From contig NZ_CP162490.1 of NCBI RefSeq assembly GCF_041245805.1, forward strand, positions 4,689,001 to 4,753,000: a stretch of DNA of 64,000 nt, in the 5' to 3' direction. This document shows positions 16,428 to 28,167 of the stretch, piece after piece. Position numbers and translations under genes: made by a program. The notes beneath the pieces are model-generated. The model saw only the letters and a list, made by a program, of their open reading frames with translations, made no database searches and had not been told where the DNA came from. The stretch comes from Xanthomonas sp. DAR 34887 (GTDB lineage Bacteria > Pseudomonadota > Gammaproteobacteria > Xanthomonadales > Xanthomonadaceae). Position 1 is the first letter of the stretch; each line of letters starts with the position of its first letter.

Positions 16428-16523
16428 GTGCCCACATTGCACTCACCGATGCACGTTGGCGCCGACCGCCGCCAGCACCTCTGCGGCCAGCGCACTTGCT
16501 CTCCACCGACACCAGAGACAGCA

Positions 16524-17177
16524 ATGACGCAATCCACCCTCGTTAACGTTCCTTTCCTTCGCAGCATGTCCATGTCTGTACTGCTGCTCGTGCTGGGCGC
16601 ATGCACTGCAGGCGAACATACCGCCACTGCTGCAACGGCAACGGCAACGACTCCAACACCCGTTTCCGCCGCGAAACCGGGCGACACATTGCAGACCCTG
16701 ATTCAGGAAAGCGGCGTACGCTGCACGGATGCGAAGGCTGCGCGTGGCTGCACCGCAGGAAATCTCGATGCCGGCGACTTCTACGACGTCGAGTTGTCTC
16801 CGGATTGCGGCGGCGATGGCTTCTTCGCCGGCGTGGCGGAGGCCAAAGGTGTGGATGTGCTCAACAATGTGCCGACCACCGGCAGCGATGTGCAGCCTCG
16901 TGCCAGGTTTGAACAGGGACAGTTGGTGTGCATCCAGGGCATTGCCCGTGCTGGACAGAATCCACACTACTATTACGTCATTGCCGTACCAGCCAGCAGC
17001 GTTGCCAAGTGCAAGGGCAACGCCTTGTGCAACCAGTACGGTGATCGGCCCATTCAGCGCACCGCGCTAGGCAACGGCGGAGCCTGCCGCATCGCCGCTT
17101 CGGGCACTTATGCGGGCGACTGCGCACAGGGCTGGGTAAACGCAAGCGCACTCGATGTCTTTTCCAACGGAATGTAG
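16524..17177 (+). CDS. Lipoprotein, candidate immunity protein (X-Tfi-like)
   Basis: A 217-residue predicted lipoprotein with lipobox LVLGAC (lipidated Cys27), a threonine/alanine-rich linker to about residue 50, and a compact domain with eight further cysteines (about 67, 76, 95, 136, 163, 169, 188, 200), enough for four disulfides in the periplasm. Its last residues run through YAGDCAQGWVNASAL. I do not recognise a named family. It lies 53 bases upstream of a predicted peptidoglycan-degrading effector on the same strand. In Xanthomonadales, type IV secretion effectors are normally paired with such periplasmic lipoprotein inhibitors. A later ATG at 16566 is possible as start. Confidence 0.7.
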   Translation: MTQSTLVNVPFLRSMSMSVLLLVLGACTAGEHTATAATATATTPTPVSAAKPGDTLQTLIQESGVRCTDAKAARGCTAGNLDAGDFYDVELSPDCGGDGFFAGVAEAKGVDVLNNVPTTGSDVQPRARFEQGQLVCIQGIARAGQNPHYYYVIAVPASSVAKCKGNALCNQYGDRPIQRTALGNGGACRIAASGTYAGDCAQGWVNASALDVFSNGM

Positions 17178-17230
17178 CTTTCGCGCACGAAATACTGGAT
17201 TTATCTGGCAAGTTCTAAAGGAGCAAGCAC

Positions 17231-19069
17231 ATGTCGGATCCAAAAATCACTCGCGTGATCAGCAGCGTCGGCACCACGCGCACGCTGGAAATGGACGATG
17301 GCAGCGTCGTCACTCGTTCCGGGGGCACCGTCTCCTGGAGAAACAACAATCCCGGCAACCTCAAGTTCGAATTCGCCGGCAGCGCCGACACGACGGTGCA
17401 CAACCCACGTACGCGCGAGGAGGCTTTGCAATCGGCGCAGGACCGCTATCGTGGCGTTGTCGGCCTGGATCAATGGGGTAATGCAGTCTTCGAAAACTAC
17501 GAAGCCGGACGCGCGGCCAAGATACAGCTATTGGAGCGCCGCTTCGGCAACGATACCGTCGAACAGATGCTGCCGAGCTATTCCAAGGCCGACTACAGCG
17601 GCCAGACCCATCATCGCGAACAGGCTGCTTCGATTTTTGCCGAAGGCGATCGCCAGGGCGTAGATCTTCGCAATAAGACCGTGTCGCAGATGAGCGAACG
17701 CGAGCGCGAAGTGCTTGCCGATGGCATCCGCCGTTTCGAAGGCTGGCGCGAGGGTGACACAGTAGTACAGACCCCGTCTCATGCGCCGGCGCCGGCGCAT
17801 ACTGTCACGCCATCCGCTTCAGCTCAGCCACACGCTTCGCCCGCACAGGCGAACGCACCTGGCGCGGCCGTTTACAACGAAGCTCATCAACACTTCTTCC
17901 GCGAGGGCCGACAATACGAATATGGTCGGCCCGACCATCCGCGCCCCGGCCGCGACAGCAGCCGGCTGGAACGCGATGCCGATGGCGATGGTCGTCTGGG
18001 CGTAGATTGTTCCGCTTTCGTATGGCGCGGACTCAAGAATGCCGGCTACGACGTGCCAGGCGACAATGCCGCAGGCTTCACCACGGCAAAACTGTTCAAC
18101 GGCTCGCAGGTCACAGGATATGCGCGTGAACACTTCGACGTGACTTCGGCCGCAGAAGCGCGCAGGCCCAATGGCCCGCTGCACCAAGGCGACATCCTGA
18201 TGTTTTCGTCTGCGCAAGGACAGCACGTCGGCATCTTCAAAGGCTATGATGCGCAGGGCAATATCCAGTTCATTGGTTCGCAGGGCAGCACCGGCCCTGC
18301 CGAAGTGACGATCCGGCCCGGCGGCTATTGGGACGGAGGCGGCACTCGTATAGTCGGTGCACTCACTCCAAAACCTGAGTTCCAGGTGCGCGCGCCATTG
18401 CACGGCAATCCGGAAGCGGCGCCGGCACATGCGCAGGTCACTGCGGCCTTGACAGCACGCACTTCCGCGAACGCCGCCTTGGCCGATGGCGTTCTAAAGC
18501 ATGGCGAACGCGGCATTGAGATTGAAGCGTTGCAACGGAATCTCAACCGACTAGGCGTGCACGATGCGCGTGGACGGCCACTGGCCGAAGACGGCAACTT
18601 CGGCGACAACACCCGTGATGCGGTGCGCGCCTATCAGCAGGCGCACGGACTTCAGGTCGATGGCAAGGCCGGGGAGCAGACGCTGGGCAGCCTGCGCGAG
18701 CAACTTCGCGCTCAACAGGAGCAGACGCATGCGGCGCAGAACCGGGGACCCGGCGATGCGTCCGAGAATGCGCTGGTCAAGGCCGTGCGCGAGCGCATGC
18801 CTGAAGGCACCACGCCCGAGGTCGCCGCCAACGTCGCACTGCAGGCCCAACAGAACGGGATCGACAGCGCCGAAAAGCTACGCAGCATCACCGTGCAGGA
18901 CGACAAGGCCTACGTGCTCGGCACCACGCCCGGCTTCCGCGCGGTCGTAGACCTGCAACAACCTGCGCCGCCACTGGAACAGACCAATGCGCAGCTGCTG
19001 GCCAGCCAGGCGGCACATCAGCAAAACGTGCAGGAAGCGCAGCAACGCATTGTCCAAGGCGGGCGCTGA
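17231..19069 (+). CDS. Antibacterial T4SS effector: cell-wall hydrolase with XVIPCD-like tail
   Basis: A 612-residue protein with no signal peptide. Residues about 30-175 form a domain with SWRNNNPGNLKF, a motif seen in phage-type structural or muralytic proteins. Residues about 215-375 look like an NlpC/P60-type peptidase, with Cys260 (GVDCSAFVW) and His332 (GQHVGIF). Residues about 420-490 are a PG_binding_1 domain (GDNTRDAVRAYQQAHGLQVDG). The last roughly 105 residues, with PEVAANVALQAQ, TPGFRAVVDL and a glutamine-rich end, match the XVIPCD signal that directs X-Tfe effectors to the VirD4 coupling protein of the bacterial-killing type IV system. AAAGGAG precedes the ATG. Domain calls are by eye. 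Confidence 0.78.
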   Translation: MSDPKITRVISSVGTTRTLEMDDGSVVTRSGGTVSWRNNNPGNLKFEFAGSADTTVHNPRTREEALQSAQDRYRGVVGLDQWGNAVFENYEAGRAAKIQLLERRFGNDTVEQMLPSYSKADYSGQTHHREQAASIFAEGDRQGVDLRNKTVSQMSEREREVLADGIRRFEGWREGDTVVQTPSHAPAPAHTVTPSASAQPHASPAQANAPGAAVYNEAHQHFFREGRQYEYGRPDHPRPGRDSSRLERDADGDGRLGVDCSAFVWRGLKNAGYDVPGDNAAGFTTAKLFNGSQVTGYAREHFDVTSAAEARRPNGPLHQGDILMFSSAQGQHVGIFKGYDAQGNIQFIGSQGSTGPAEVTIRPGGYWDGGGTRIVGALTPKPEFQVRAPLHGNPEAAPAHAQVTAALTARTSANAALADGVLKHGERGIEIEALQRNLNRLGVHDARGRPLAEDGNFGDNTRDAVRAYQQAHGLQVDGKAGEQTLGSLREQLRAQQEQTHAAQNRGPGDASENALVKAVRERMPEGTTPEVAANVALQAQQNGIDSAEKLRSITVQDDKAYVLGTTPGFRAVVDLQQPAPPLEQTNAQLLASQAAHQQNVQEAQQRIVQGGR

Positions 19070-19077
19070 CGCCGTCC

Positions 19078-19114
19078 CTGCCGGCGGTGGCGCGCAACGG
19101 CACGCCGCCGGCAG
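19078..19114 (+). terminator. Stem-loop after the effector gene
   Basis: CTGCCGGCGG (19078-19087) pairs with CCGCCGGCAG (19105-19114), a ten-base-pair GC stem nine bases after the effector stop. There is no T-run, so termination is uncertain. Confidence 0.4.
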
Positions 19115-19158
19115 TGCGCAGCGCGGCATGATGAACGCTGCGGGCGCCGAGCTGCGAT

Positions 19159-20415
19159 TCAGCCTGGCGCGGCGACCTGGAGTTGTGCCTCGCGCTGCAT
19201 TCGGCGTTGCAGGTCACGCAGCAGGACCCAGGCCACCAGCGAGACGGCGACCACAACATAGCCGACCCTGTCGAAATGCTGCAGCCTGCCGTCGGCGCCG
19301 ACGCTGACGATCTGCCCGGCGATCAGCGAGGCCAGGCCGCCGGACAGCTGCTGCACGGACGCGGCGATGGCGTTGAAGGCGCCGCGCTGCGCCACCGACG
19401 GTACCGAGGCGGCCAGCGCCTGGAACGGAATCATGCGCGAGAAGATCGCCGCGAACAGCAGCACGTTGACCACGATCAGCCACGCCAGCGACGCCCGCAC
19501 CAGGTGGGTGTAGATCAGCACCATGACGATCGAGGCGAGCGTGCCGACGGTGAACACGCGCAGGATGCCGAGGCGGTCGGTCGCGCGCCCGATCAGCGGG
19601 CCGAACACGATCGCGCACAGCCCGGTGATCAGGTAGATGGTGGGCAGGCTGTGCAGGTCGATGCCGAGGTTGCCGACGATGAAGGCGCTGCCGAACGGCA
19701 TCAGCATGAAGCCGCCGATGCTCAACAGCGCGGTCGCCGCGAACGCCGGCAGATGCCGCGGCACGGCCAGGGTGTGCAGCAGGTGCCGCCATGCGCCGTG
19801 TTCGCGCGGCGCCTGCAGGTGCGCGCTGACCGGCTGCAGCCGCCAGGCCACGACCAGGCCGGCGAGCAGGCCCAGGCCGGCCATCGCCAGGAACGGCGCA
19901 TGCCAGTCCCAGCGGTTGGACAGCGCCAGGCCGATGGGGATGCCCAGCACCTGGCTGGCCGCGAACGCGGTCTGGATCAGGCCCATCACCCGGCCGCGCT
20001 GCTGCGCGGGGAACAGGTCGGCGGCGATGGCCAGTACCACCGAGCCGATCACGCCACCGAACAGGCCGGTGACGATGCGCGCCAGCAACAGGCTATGGAA
20101 GCTCTGCGCCAGGCCGCACCATGCGGTGCCGGCGACGAAGCCCGCGTAGAAGAACAACAGCATCCGCTTGCGATCGAAGCGGTCGGCGAAGCCGGCGGTC
20201 AGCAGTCCGGAAATGGCGGCGCTGAACGCATACGCCGAGACCACCAGCCCGAACTGGGCCGGGCCGATACGCAGCGCCGGCATGATCGTCGCGCCCAGCG
20301 GCGACATCAGCATGAAGTCGAGAATGACGGCGAACTGCAGGAACGCCAGCATGCCCGCCACCGCCTTCTGGTAGCCGCTGAAACCCGGCGGGGAGGCCGC
20401 GGGCGTGGCGCTCAT
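19159..20415 (-). CDS. MFS transporter
   Basis: A 418-residue major facilitator with 12 predicted helices. Motif A-like GFADRFDRKRM follows helix 2 and LIGRATDRLGILR sits between helices 8 and 9. The general pattern is of drug:H+ antiporter-type or arabinose-efflux-like permeases; the cargo is unknown. Its ATG overlaps the ferredoxin stop (20412-20415), so it is the last gene of the sigma-factor operon. That arrangement suggests it is induced by whatever the ECF sigma factor responds to. Confidence 0.88.
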   Translation of the reverse strand: MSATPAASPPGFSGYQKAVAGMLAFLQFAVILDFMLMSPLGATIMPALRIGPAQFGLVVSAYAFSAAISGLLTAGFADRFDRKRMLLFFYAGFVAGTAWCGLAQSFHSLLLARIVTGLFGGVIGSVVLAIAADLFPAQQRGRVMGLIQTAFAASQVLGIPIGLALSNRWDWHAPFLAMAGLGLLAGLVVAWRLQPVSAHLQAPREHGAWRHLLHTLAVPRHLPAFAATALLSIGGFMLMPFGSAFIVGNLGIDLHSLPTIYLITGLCAIVFGPLIGRATDRLGILRVFTVGTLASIVMVLIYTHLVRASLAWLIVVNVLLFAAIFSRMIPFQALAASVPSVAQRGAFNAIAASVQQLSGGLASLIAGQIVSVGADGRLQHFDRVGYVVVAVSLVAWVLLRDLQRRMQREAQLQVAAPG

Positions 20416-20720
20416 GGCGGCGCTCCGCGGCGCAGCGTGATCGCATGCTCCGGGCAGGCGGCCACGCACAGGCCGCAACCACGACAGGCGTCGGCGTTCG
20501 GCGTATAGGCCACGCGCATGCCGTGCACGCGCAGCTTGAATCGGTGCAGTACGCCGAGACTGCGATAGTCCGACGCGTCGATACGCCGCAGCTCGAACAC
20601 CTGCTCCGGGCACACCGCGGCACAATCGCCCTTGCCCTCGCAGCGGGTCAGCTCGACGATCGGCCGCACCGCGCCCGGCGCCTGCCGGCACACCGTCATC
20701 GCATCGTGCAGCGGCTTCAT
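20412..20720 (-). CDS. 4Fe-4S dicluster ferredoxin-like protein
   Basis: A 102-residue protein with two cysteine clusters: CEGKGDCAAVCPE at about residues 27-39 and CRGCGLCVAACPE at about 79-91. Both follow the C-x(n)-C-x(2-4)-C-x3-CP ferredoxin pattern; the first is atypical in spacing (C-x5-C-x3-CP), so it may hold a cluster with altered ligation. It probably transfers electrons in the cytoplasm. It overlaps its neighbours by four bases on both sides (ATGA), showing tight coupling within the sigma-factor operon. Confidence 0.86.
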   Translation of the reverse strand: MKPLHDAMTVCRQAPGAVRPIVELTRCEGKGDCAAVCPEQVFELRRIDASDYRSLGVLHRFKLRVHGMRVAYTPNADACRGCGLCVAACPEHAITLRRGAPP

Positions 20721-21025
20721 TGGCGTTCGCCCCGGTGCCGGCGGCGATGCATGGCGTGCCTGAACTGCTCGCGTTCTTCCGGCGTCATCGCCTGCCATTT
20801 CTCCCAGTGACGGTGCCGATGCCAGCCACCGCGGCCGCGGAATCCGCCGAACAGGATGCGGCTGAGCACCAGCAATCCCAGCGCATGCGGATAGTCGATC
20901 GGATGCGCGCCGCTCAATGCGAGCGGCACGACCGCGTTCCACAGCAGCATCACCACCGCGCCGAGCACGGCCAACGCCGCCAGCACGAACACCGCCTTGC
21001 CCAGATATCTCGCTTTGAATGCCAT
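20717..21025 (-). CDS. Small membrane protein with MTPEER motif, next to ECF sigma
   Basis: A 102-residue protein with two hydrophobic segments at about residues 8-37 and 46-60, then a basic, histidine-rich tail (GWHRHRHWEKW) followed by MTPEEREQFRHAMHRRR. The MTPEER-x-x-FR pattern occurs in Spy/CpxP-like and related envelope proteins, but the topology differs. It begins 13 bases after the sigma-factor gene, the usual place for an anti-sigma factor, and its histidine-rich tail could bind metal. Both ideas are inference; no family was recognised. Confidence 0.75.
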   Translation of the reverse strand: MAFKARYLGKAVFVLAALAVLGAVVMLLWNAVVPLALSGAHPIDYPHALGLLVLSRILFGGFRGRGGWHRHRHWEKWQAMTPEEREQFRHAMHRRRHRGERQ

Positions 21026-21038
21026 CGTGTTCACTCCT

Positions 21039-21620
21039 TCAGAATTCGAGTTCGTCGTACGCCGTTTGCAGGCGCGCGCGCAGGTACAGCACGGCGTAGC
21101 GCTTGCGCGCCAACAAGGTGTTGATCGCGATGCCGCTGTCGGCGGCCATCTGCTTGAAACTGCGGCCCTCGAACTCGTGGGCCACGAACACCTCGCTCTG
21201 GTTTTCCGGCAATTCGTCCAGCGCCTGCTGCAAGGCCAGCAGCAGGCGCGTGCGCGCATAGGCGGCGTCCGGCCCGCCGCCAGGCGCCGGCAGCGCCAGA
21301 TCCAGGCGCAGCGTGTCGTCGTCGTCGGCAATGTCGCCGGCAGCGTCGAGCTGCGTGTCCGGCGGCTGCGCCTGGCGCTTGCGGAAGCGGTCGATGATGC
21401 GATTGCGCGCGACCTGGAACAGCCAGGCGCTGGCCTGCTCGATCGGCGCGGGAAGCCGGTAGGCCTGCACGAACTCGGAGAGCACGTCCTGCAGGATGTC
21501 CTCGGCCTCGGCGCGGTCGAGCACGCGGCGGCGGATGAAGTTGCCGAGCCGGGAACGCTCGCGCAGCACCGTCGCGGCGATGGCGCGGTCGGTCTCGGGC
21601 GGTGGGTTCGATGGGCTCAT
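21039..21620 (-). CDS. ECF-type RNA polymerase sigma factor
   Basis: A 193-residue sigma-70-family protein. Region 2 is at about residues 20-90 (DRAEAEDILQDVLSEFVQAYRL then AWLFQVARNRIIDRFRKRQ, quoted as two pieces) and region 4 at about 125-180 (LPENQSEVFVAHEFEGRSF, IAINTLLARKRYAV). There is no region 1.1 or 3. It is first in a four-gene operon with a small membrane protein, a ferredoxin and an MFS transporter. The regulon and signal are unknown. The start at 21620 matches the usual ECF length; the region upstream is arginine-rich noise. Confidence 0.92.
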   Translation of the reverse strand: MSPSNPPPETDRAIAATVLRERSRLGNFIRRRVLDRAEAEDILQDVLSEFVQAYRLPAPIEQASAWLFQVARNRIIDRFRKRQAQPPDTQLDAAGDIADDDDTLRLDLALPAPGGGPDAAYARTRLLLALQQALDELPENQSEVFVAHEFEGRSFKQMAADSGIAINTLLARKRYAVLYLRARLQTAYDELEF

Positions 21621-21808
21621 GCTGTTGCAGACGTGACAGCGCGGTCGATATTGTGCCGACGGCGGGATTTTTTGCGCTGCGCCGCTTCGCCGCCGCATGG
21701 CGGCTCCGTGAGGCCCGATCGGCATGGACCAGGCAAGCGCCTGCGACGGCGCTGTCTCCGCATCGCCGCGCCGATGGCGCTATCCTGGCCCGACTCCTGG
21801 GAGGGACG

Positions 21809-22291
21809 ATGGACACCACCGCCTACGCGCGCCCGATCGACCGCTATTTCGCCAGCTATTCCGACGATCACCGCAATGCCGCCAACAAGCGCATCCATGT
21901 GCTGGCGGTACCGGCAATCCTGTGGTCGGTGGTGGCGCTGCTGTGGTGCATCCCGGTCGGCGGCAGCTGGTTCCAGAGTGGGCTGTGGGCGGCGCTGGGC
22001 ATGTTCGCGGCGTGGATGTTCTACAACCGGCTGTCGCGCCCGCTGGGCTACGGCATGCTGGCCACGTTCTTCTTCTGCGGTTGCCTGTGCCGGCTGCTGG
22101 AAGCGCGGCTCGGCCTGCATGGCCTGCTGTGGCTGGCCATCGGCGTGTTCGTGGCGGCCTGGATCGCGCAGTTCGTCGGGCACAAGCTGGAAGGCCACAA
22201 GCCCAGCTTCCTCACCGATCTGGTGTACCTGCTGATCGGGCCGGCCTGGGTGATCGCCAAGCTCTACCGGCGCATGGGCTGGCGCTACTGA
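21809..22291 (+). CDS. Mpo1-like (DUF962) membrane protein
   Basis: A 160-residue protein with four predicted helices and the family motifs DRYFASYSDDHRNAANKRIH near the N-terminus (conserved His in the N-x-x-N-x-x-x-H pattern) and AQFVGHKLEGHKPSF near residue 125. Yeast Mpo1 is an iron-dependent dioxygenase that shortens 2-hydroxy fatty acids, and the conserved histidines bind metal. A role in 2-hydroxy fatty acid oxidation is plausible here; Xanthomonadaceae lipids are rich in hydroxy acids. GGGAGGGA precedes the ATG. It converges with the next gene with 16 bases between. Confidence 0.85.
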   Translation: MDTTAYARPIDRYFASYSDDHRNAANKRIHVLAVPAILWSVVALLWCIPVGGSWFQSGLWAALGMFAAWMFYNRLSRPLGYGMLATFFFCGCLCRLLEARLGLHGLLWLAIGVFVAAWIAQFVGHKLEGHKPSFLTDLVYLLIGPAWVIAKLYRRMGWRY

Positions 22292-22307
22292 GCCCGGGCG
22301 CGGCGCC

Positions 22308-23231
22308 TCAGCGCGGCTCGCCCAGCATCGCCGCATCCGGCGCGAAGGCACGCGGCGCGTAGCCGAAATCGCGCTGCGCCGGCGCCAGGTCGAACACCAG
22401 GTCCTCGCCCATGCGCTGCAGCGCGGCGCGGTTCATGCCGCGCAGGCGGCCGCCGGCATGGGCGATGCGCAGGGCCAGCGCGAACACGGCGTGCGGTAAC
22501 GACAGCAACCGCGCCGGCGGCTGCAATGCGGCCAGCACGCGCCGCACCATCTCGCGGTAGCTGAGCACCTCGCCGCCGCCCAGCGCATAGCTGCGGCCAT
22601 GCGTGGCCGGATGCGCCAGCACCGCCAGCGCCGCGTCGGCCAGGTCCTGCACGTGCACCGGCTGGCGCAGGCCGCGCGCGCTGCGCGGCAGCACGAACCA
22701 GCCGCTGCGCCGCGCCAGTGTGGCGATCGCGCTCAACGTGCGGTCGCGGCCGGCGCCGTAAACGAGTGTCGGCCGCAGCACGGTGACCGCGGCGCCGCGG
22801 TCGGCCGCGGCGGCGAACAACGCGGCCTCGGCCTCGCGCAGGCGCCGCGCGACGTCGCGCTCGGCGGCGTCCAGCGAATCGCGCTTGACCTCCAGGCTGG
22901 TGGAACCGAACGCAACCACGCGCCGCGCCTGCAGCGGCGTGCGTCGGTACCAGTCGGCGAACGCATCCAGCGGGCCGCAGCTGAAGATCGCCTCGGCCTG
23001 CACCGGCGGCGCCTGCAGCTGGCTCAGTTCGCCCACATGCCAGTGCAGGCCGTCGCGCGCCGGCTGCGGCGTACGCGAGAACGCATGCACCTGCCAGCCA
23101 GCGGCCAGCAACCCATGCAGCAGGCGCTCGCCGATCTGGCCGCTGCCGCCGAACAGCAGTGCCACGCGCGCTTGCGCCGTGGGCGTCAACGTCGTGGAGG
23201 CAGCGGCGGTCGTAGCAGGCGCATCGGTCAT
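22308..23231 (-). CDS. NAD-dependent epimerase/dehydratase-like (atypical SDR) protein
   Basis: A 307-residue Rossmann-fold protein with the dinucleotide loop LLFGGSGQIGERLL near residue 25, in place of the strict TGxxGxxG. It has VVAFGSTSLEVK and TVLRPTLVYGAGRDR typical of extended or atypical SDRs. The usual YxxxK catalytic pair is not obvious, so it may not be a standard dehydrogenase. Relatives are annotated as NAD(P)-dependent oxidoreductases or complex I-assembly-like proteins. The ATG at 23231 is preferred to an upstream one 36 bases away. Confidence 0.8.
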   Translation of the reverse strand: MTDAPATTAAASTTLTPTAQARVALLFGGSGQIGERLLHGLLAAGWQVHAFSRTPQPARDGLHWHVGELSQLQAPPVQAEAIFSCGPLDAFADWYRRTPLQARRVVAFGSTSLEVKRDSLDAAERDVARRLREAEAALFAAAADRGAAVTVLRPTLVYGAGRDRTLSAIATLARRSGWFVLPRSARGLRQPVHVQDLADAALAVLAHPATHGRSYALGGGEVLSYREMVRRVLAALQPPARLLSLPHAVFALALRIAHAGGRLRGMNRAALQRMGEDLVFDLAPAQRDFGYAPRAFAPDAAMLGEPR

Positions 23232-23416
23232 CGCACAAGCATAGCGAGCGCACGCCGCCACGCCCAATCCCGCGGCCGCCGCGCGCTCGCAAGCGCATCA
23301 CCTGGGCTGCGCTATCGTGCGCGAATGACCTCGCATGCGCCGACCACCATTGCAGGCCAGCGCCGCGGTGCGCCTGTTACACTCGGGCTCCTGCTCGCGA
23401 ATCTCGTATTCCCTGC

Positions 23417-26247
<2,831 letters not shown>

Positions 26248-26248
<1 letters not shown>

Positions 26249-26607
26249 TGGAACTGGCATTGGCGAGCGCGATCGGCGTGCTGACCGCGGTCGGCGTGTA
26301 CCTGCTGCTGCGCGCGCGCAGCTTCGACGTGATCCTGGGCATGACCGTGCTGTCCTACGCCACCAATCTGCTGATCTTCGCTGGCGGGCGACTGGTGCAG
26401 GGCAAGGCGCCGGTGTTGCGCGACGGCGTTGCGCCGACCCTGGCCGACTACACCGACCCGCTGCCGCAGGCGCTGGTGCTGACCGCGATCGTGATCGCCT
26501 TCGCGATGACCGCGGTCAGCATCGTGCTGGCGATGCGCAGCCGCGGCGACAACCGCAGCGACCATGTCGATGCGCGCGTCGATCAAGACGGCGACAGCGC
26601 GCTATGA
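26248..26607 (+). CDS. mrpC: Na+/H+ antiporter Mrp subunit C
   Basis: A 119-residue NuoK-like subunit with three membrane helices (about 4-20, 27-48 and 72-96) and the conserved GMTVLSYATNLLIF segment. It is an integral part of the Mrp complex, between A/B and D. It overlaps mrpA by one base and mrpD by four. Confidence 0.93.
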
Positions 26608-28166
26608 ACCATCTGGTCATCCTGCCGATCCTGATTCCGCTGCTCGGCGCCGCGCTGTCGCTGTTCGTGGAGCACCGCCGCTACGGACGCCACGTGCGCC
26701 GCGCGGTGGCCTGGACCGCGATGGCGGCGCTGGCGGCGGCGGTGCTCGCGCTGTTCGTGCGCGCCGGCGACGGCCAGGTGCAGGTGTACCTGCTCGGCGA
26801 CTGGCCGTCGCGGCTGGGCATCGCGTTGATGGCCGACCGCCTGTCGGCGTGGATGCTGCTGACCACCACCCTGCTCGCCGCGGCCTGCCTGCTGCACGCC
26901 TGCGCCGGCTGGGATCGGCGCGCGCCGCACTTCCATGCGCTGTTCCAGTTCCAGCTGGTCGGCCTCAACGGCGCGTTCCTGACCGGCGACGTGTTCAACC
27001 TGTTCGTGTTCTTCGAGGTGATGCTGATCGCGTCCTACGGCCTGCTGCTCAGCGGCGGACGCGGCCTGCGCCTGCGCGTGGGCTTCCACTACGTGGTGTT
27101 CAACGTCACCTCCTCCACGTTGTTCCTGATCGCGCTGGGCCTGCTGTACGCGCTGCTGGGCTCGTTGAACATGGCCGAGCTGTCGCAGCGCATCGCGCAG
27201 GCGCCGCCGGAGAACCTGCGCCTGATCAAGGCCACGTTCGGCCTGTTGCTGCTGGTGTTCTGCGCCAAGGCGGCGCTGCTGCCGCTGTACCTGTGGCTGC
27301 CGGAAACCTACGCGCGCGCGCCGGCGGCGGTGGCGGCGCTGTTCGTGGTGATGACCAAGGTCGGGCTGTATGCGGTGCTGCGGGTGAGCACGCTGATCCT
27401 GGGCAACCAGGCGCAGGCCCTGGACGGCTACGGCCGCGATTGGTTGCTGTGGCTGGGCATCGGCACGTTGCTGCTGGCCGCGCTCGGGGTGCTGGCCGCG
27501 GTGCGCCTGCGGGTGCTGGTCGGCTACCTGGTGATCGTGTCGGCGGCGACGCTGTTCATCGCCTTTGCGCTGGATGCGCCGGGCACGCTCGGCGCCGGCC
27601 TGTACTACCTGGCGCACAGCAGCTTCGTCGCCGCGGCGCTGTTCATGGTCGCCGACCTGATCCGGCGCCGCCGTGGCGACGCCAGCGACCGCAAGGAAGT
27701 GATCGCGCCACTGCCGGGCAAGACCGTGCCCGGCGTGCTGTTCCTGGTCGCGGCGGTGTCGGTGGCGGGCTTGCCGCCGCTGTCCGGGTTTCTGGCCAAG
27801 GTCGCGATCCTCGGCGCCACGCCGGCGGCCAACGTCGGCCCGGTGTGGGCCGCGATCCTGCTCAGCAGCCTGATGGTGATCATGGGCCTGACCCGCGCCG
27901 GCGTGCGCCTGTTCTGGCGCGTCCCCGGCGACCAGCGCATCGACGACGACAGCATCGAACAGCGGCCGCAACCGCAGCCGCGCAAGGCGCGCGCGCGGCC
28001 GCTGGAGACCGCGGCGACGCTGCTGCTGCTCGGCTACGGCGTGGCGATGACGGTCGCCGCCGGGCCGATGCTGCGCTATACCGAAGCCGCCGCCGCACAG
28101 CTGCTGCGCCCGGCCGACTACGCCACCGAGCTGCGCGCGACCGCGCCAGCGCTGCGGGAGCCCTGA
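26604..28166 (+). CDS. mrpD: Na+/H+ antiporter Mrp subunit D
   Basis: A 520-residue NuoM/NuoN-like proton-channel subunit with about 14 helices. Conserved pieces are FNLFVFFEVMLIASYGLLL (the helix-5 glutamate), CAKAALLPLYLWLPETYA and SVAGLPPLSGFLAK. It overlaps mrpC by four bases (ATGA), and mrpE starts one base after its stop. MrpA and MrpD are both needed for ion translocation. Confidence 0.94.
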   Translation: MNHLVILPILIPLLGAALSLFVEHRRYGRHVRRAVAWTAMAALAAAVLALFVRAGDGQVQVYLLGDWPSRLGIALMADRLSAWMLLTTTLLAAACLLHACAGWDRRAPHFHALFQFQLVGLNGAFLTGDVFNLFVFFEVMLIASYGLLLSGGRGLRLRVGFHYVVFNVTSSTLFLIALGLLYALLGSLNMAELSQRIAQAPPENLRLIKATFGLLLLVFCAKAALLPLYLWLPETYARAPAAVAALFVVMTKVGLYAVLRVSTLILGNQAQALDGYGRDWLLWLGIGTLLLAALGVLAAVRLRVLVGYLVIVSAATLFIAFALDAPGTLGAGLYYLAHSSFVAAALFMVADLIRRRRGDASDRKEVIAPLPGKTVPGVLFLVAAVSVAGLPPLSGFLAKVAILGATPAANVGPVWAAILLSSLMVIMGLTRAGVRLFWRVPGDQRIDDDSIEQRPQPQPRKARARPLETAATLLLLGYGVAMTVAAGPMLRYTEAAAAQLLRPADYATELRATAPALREP

Positions 28167-28167
28167 C

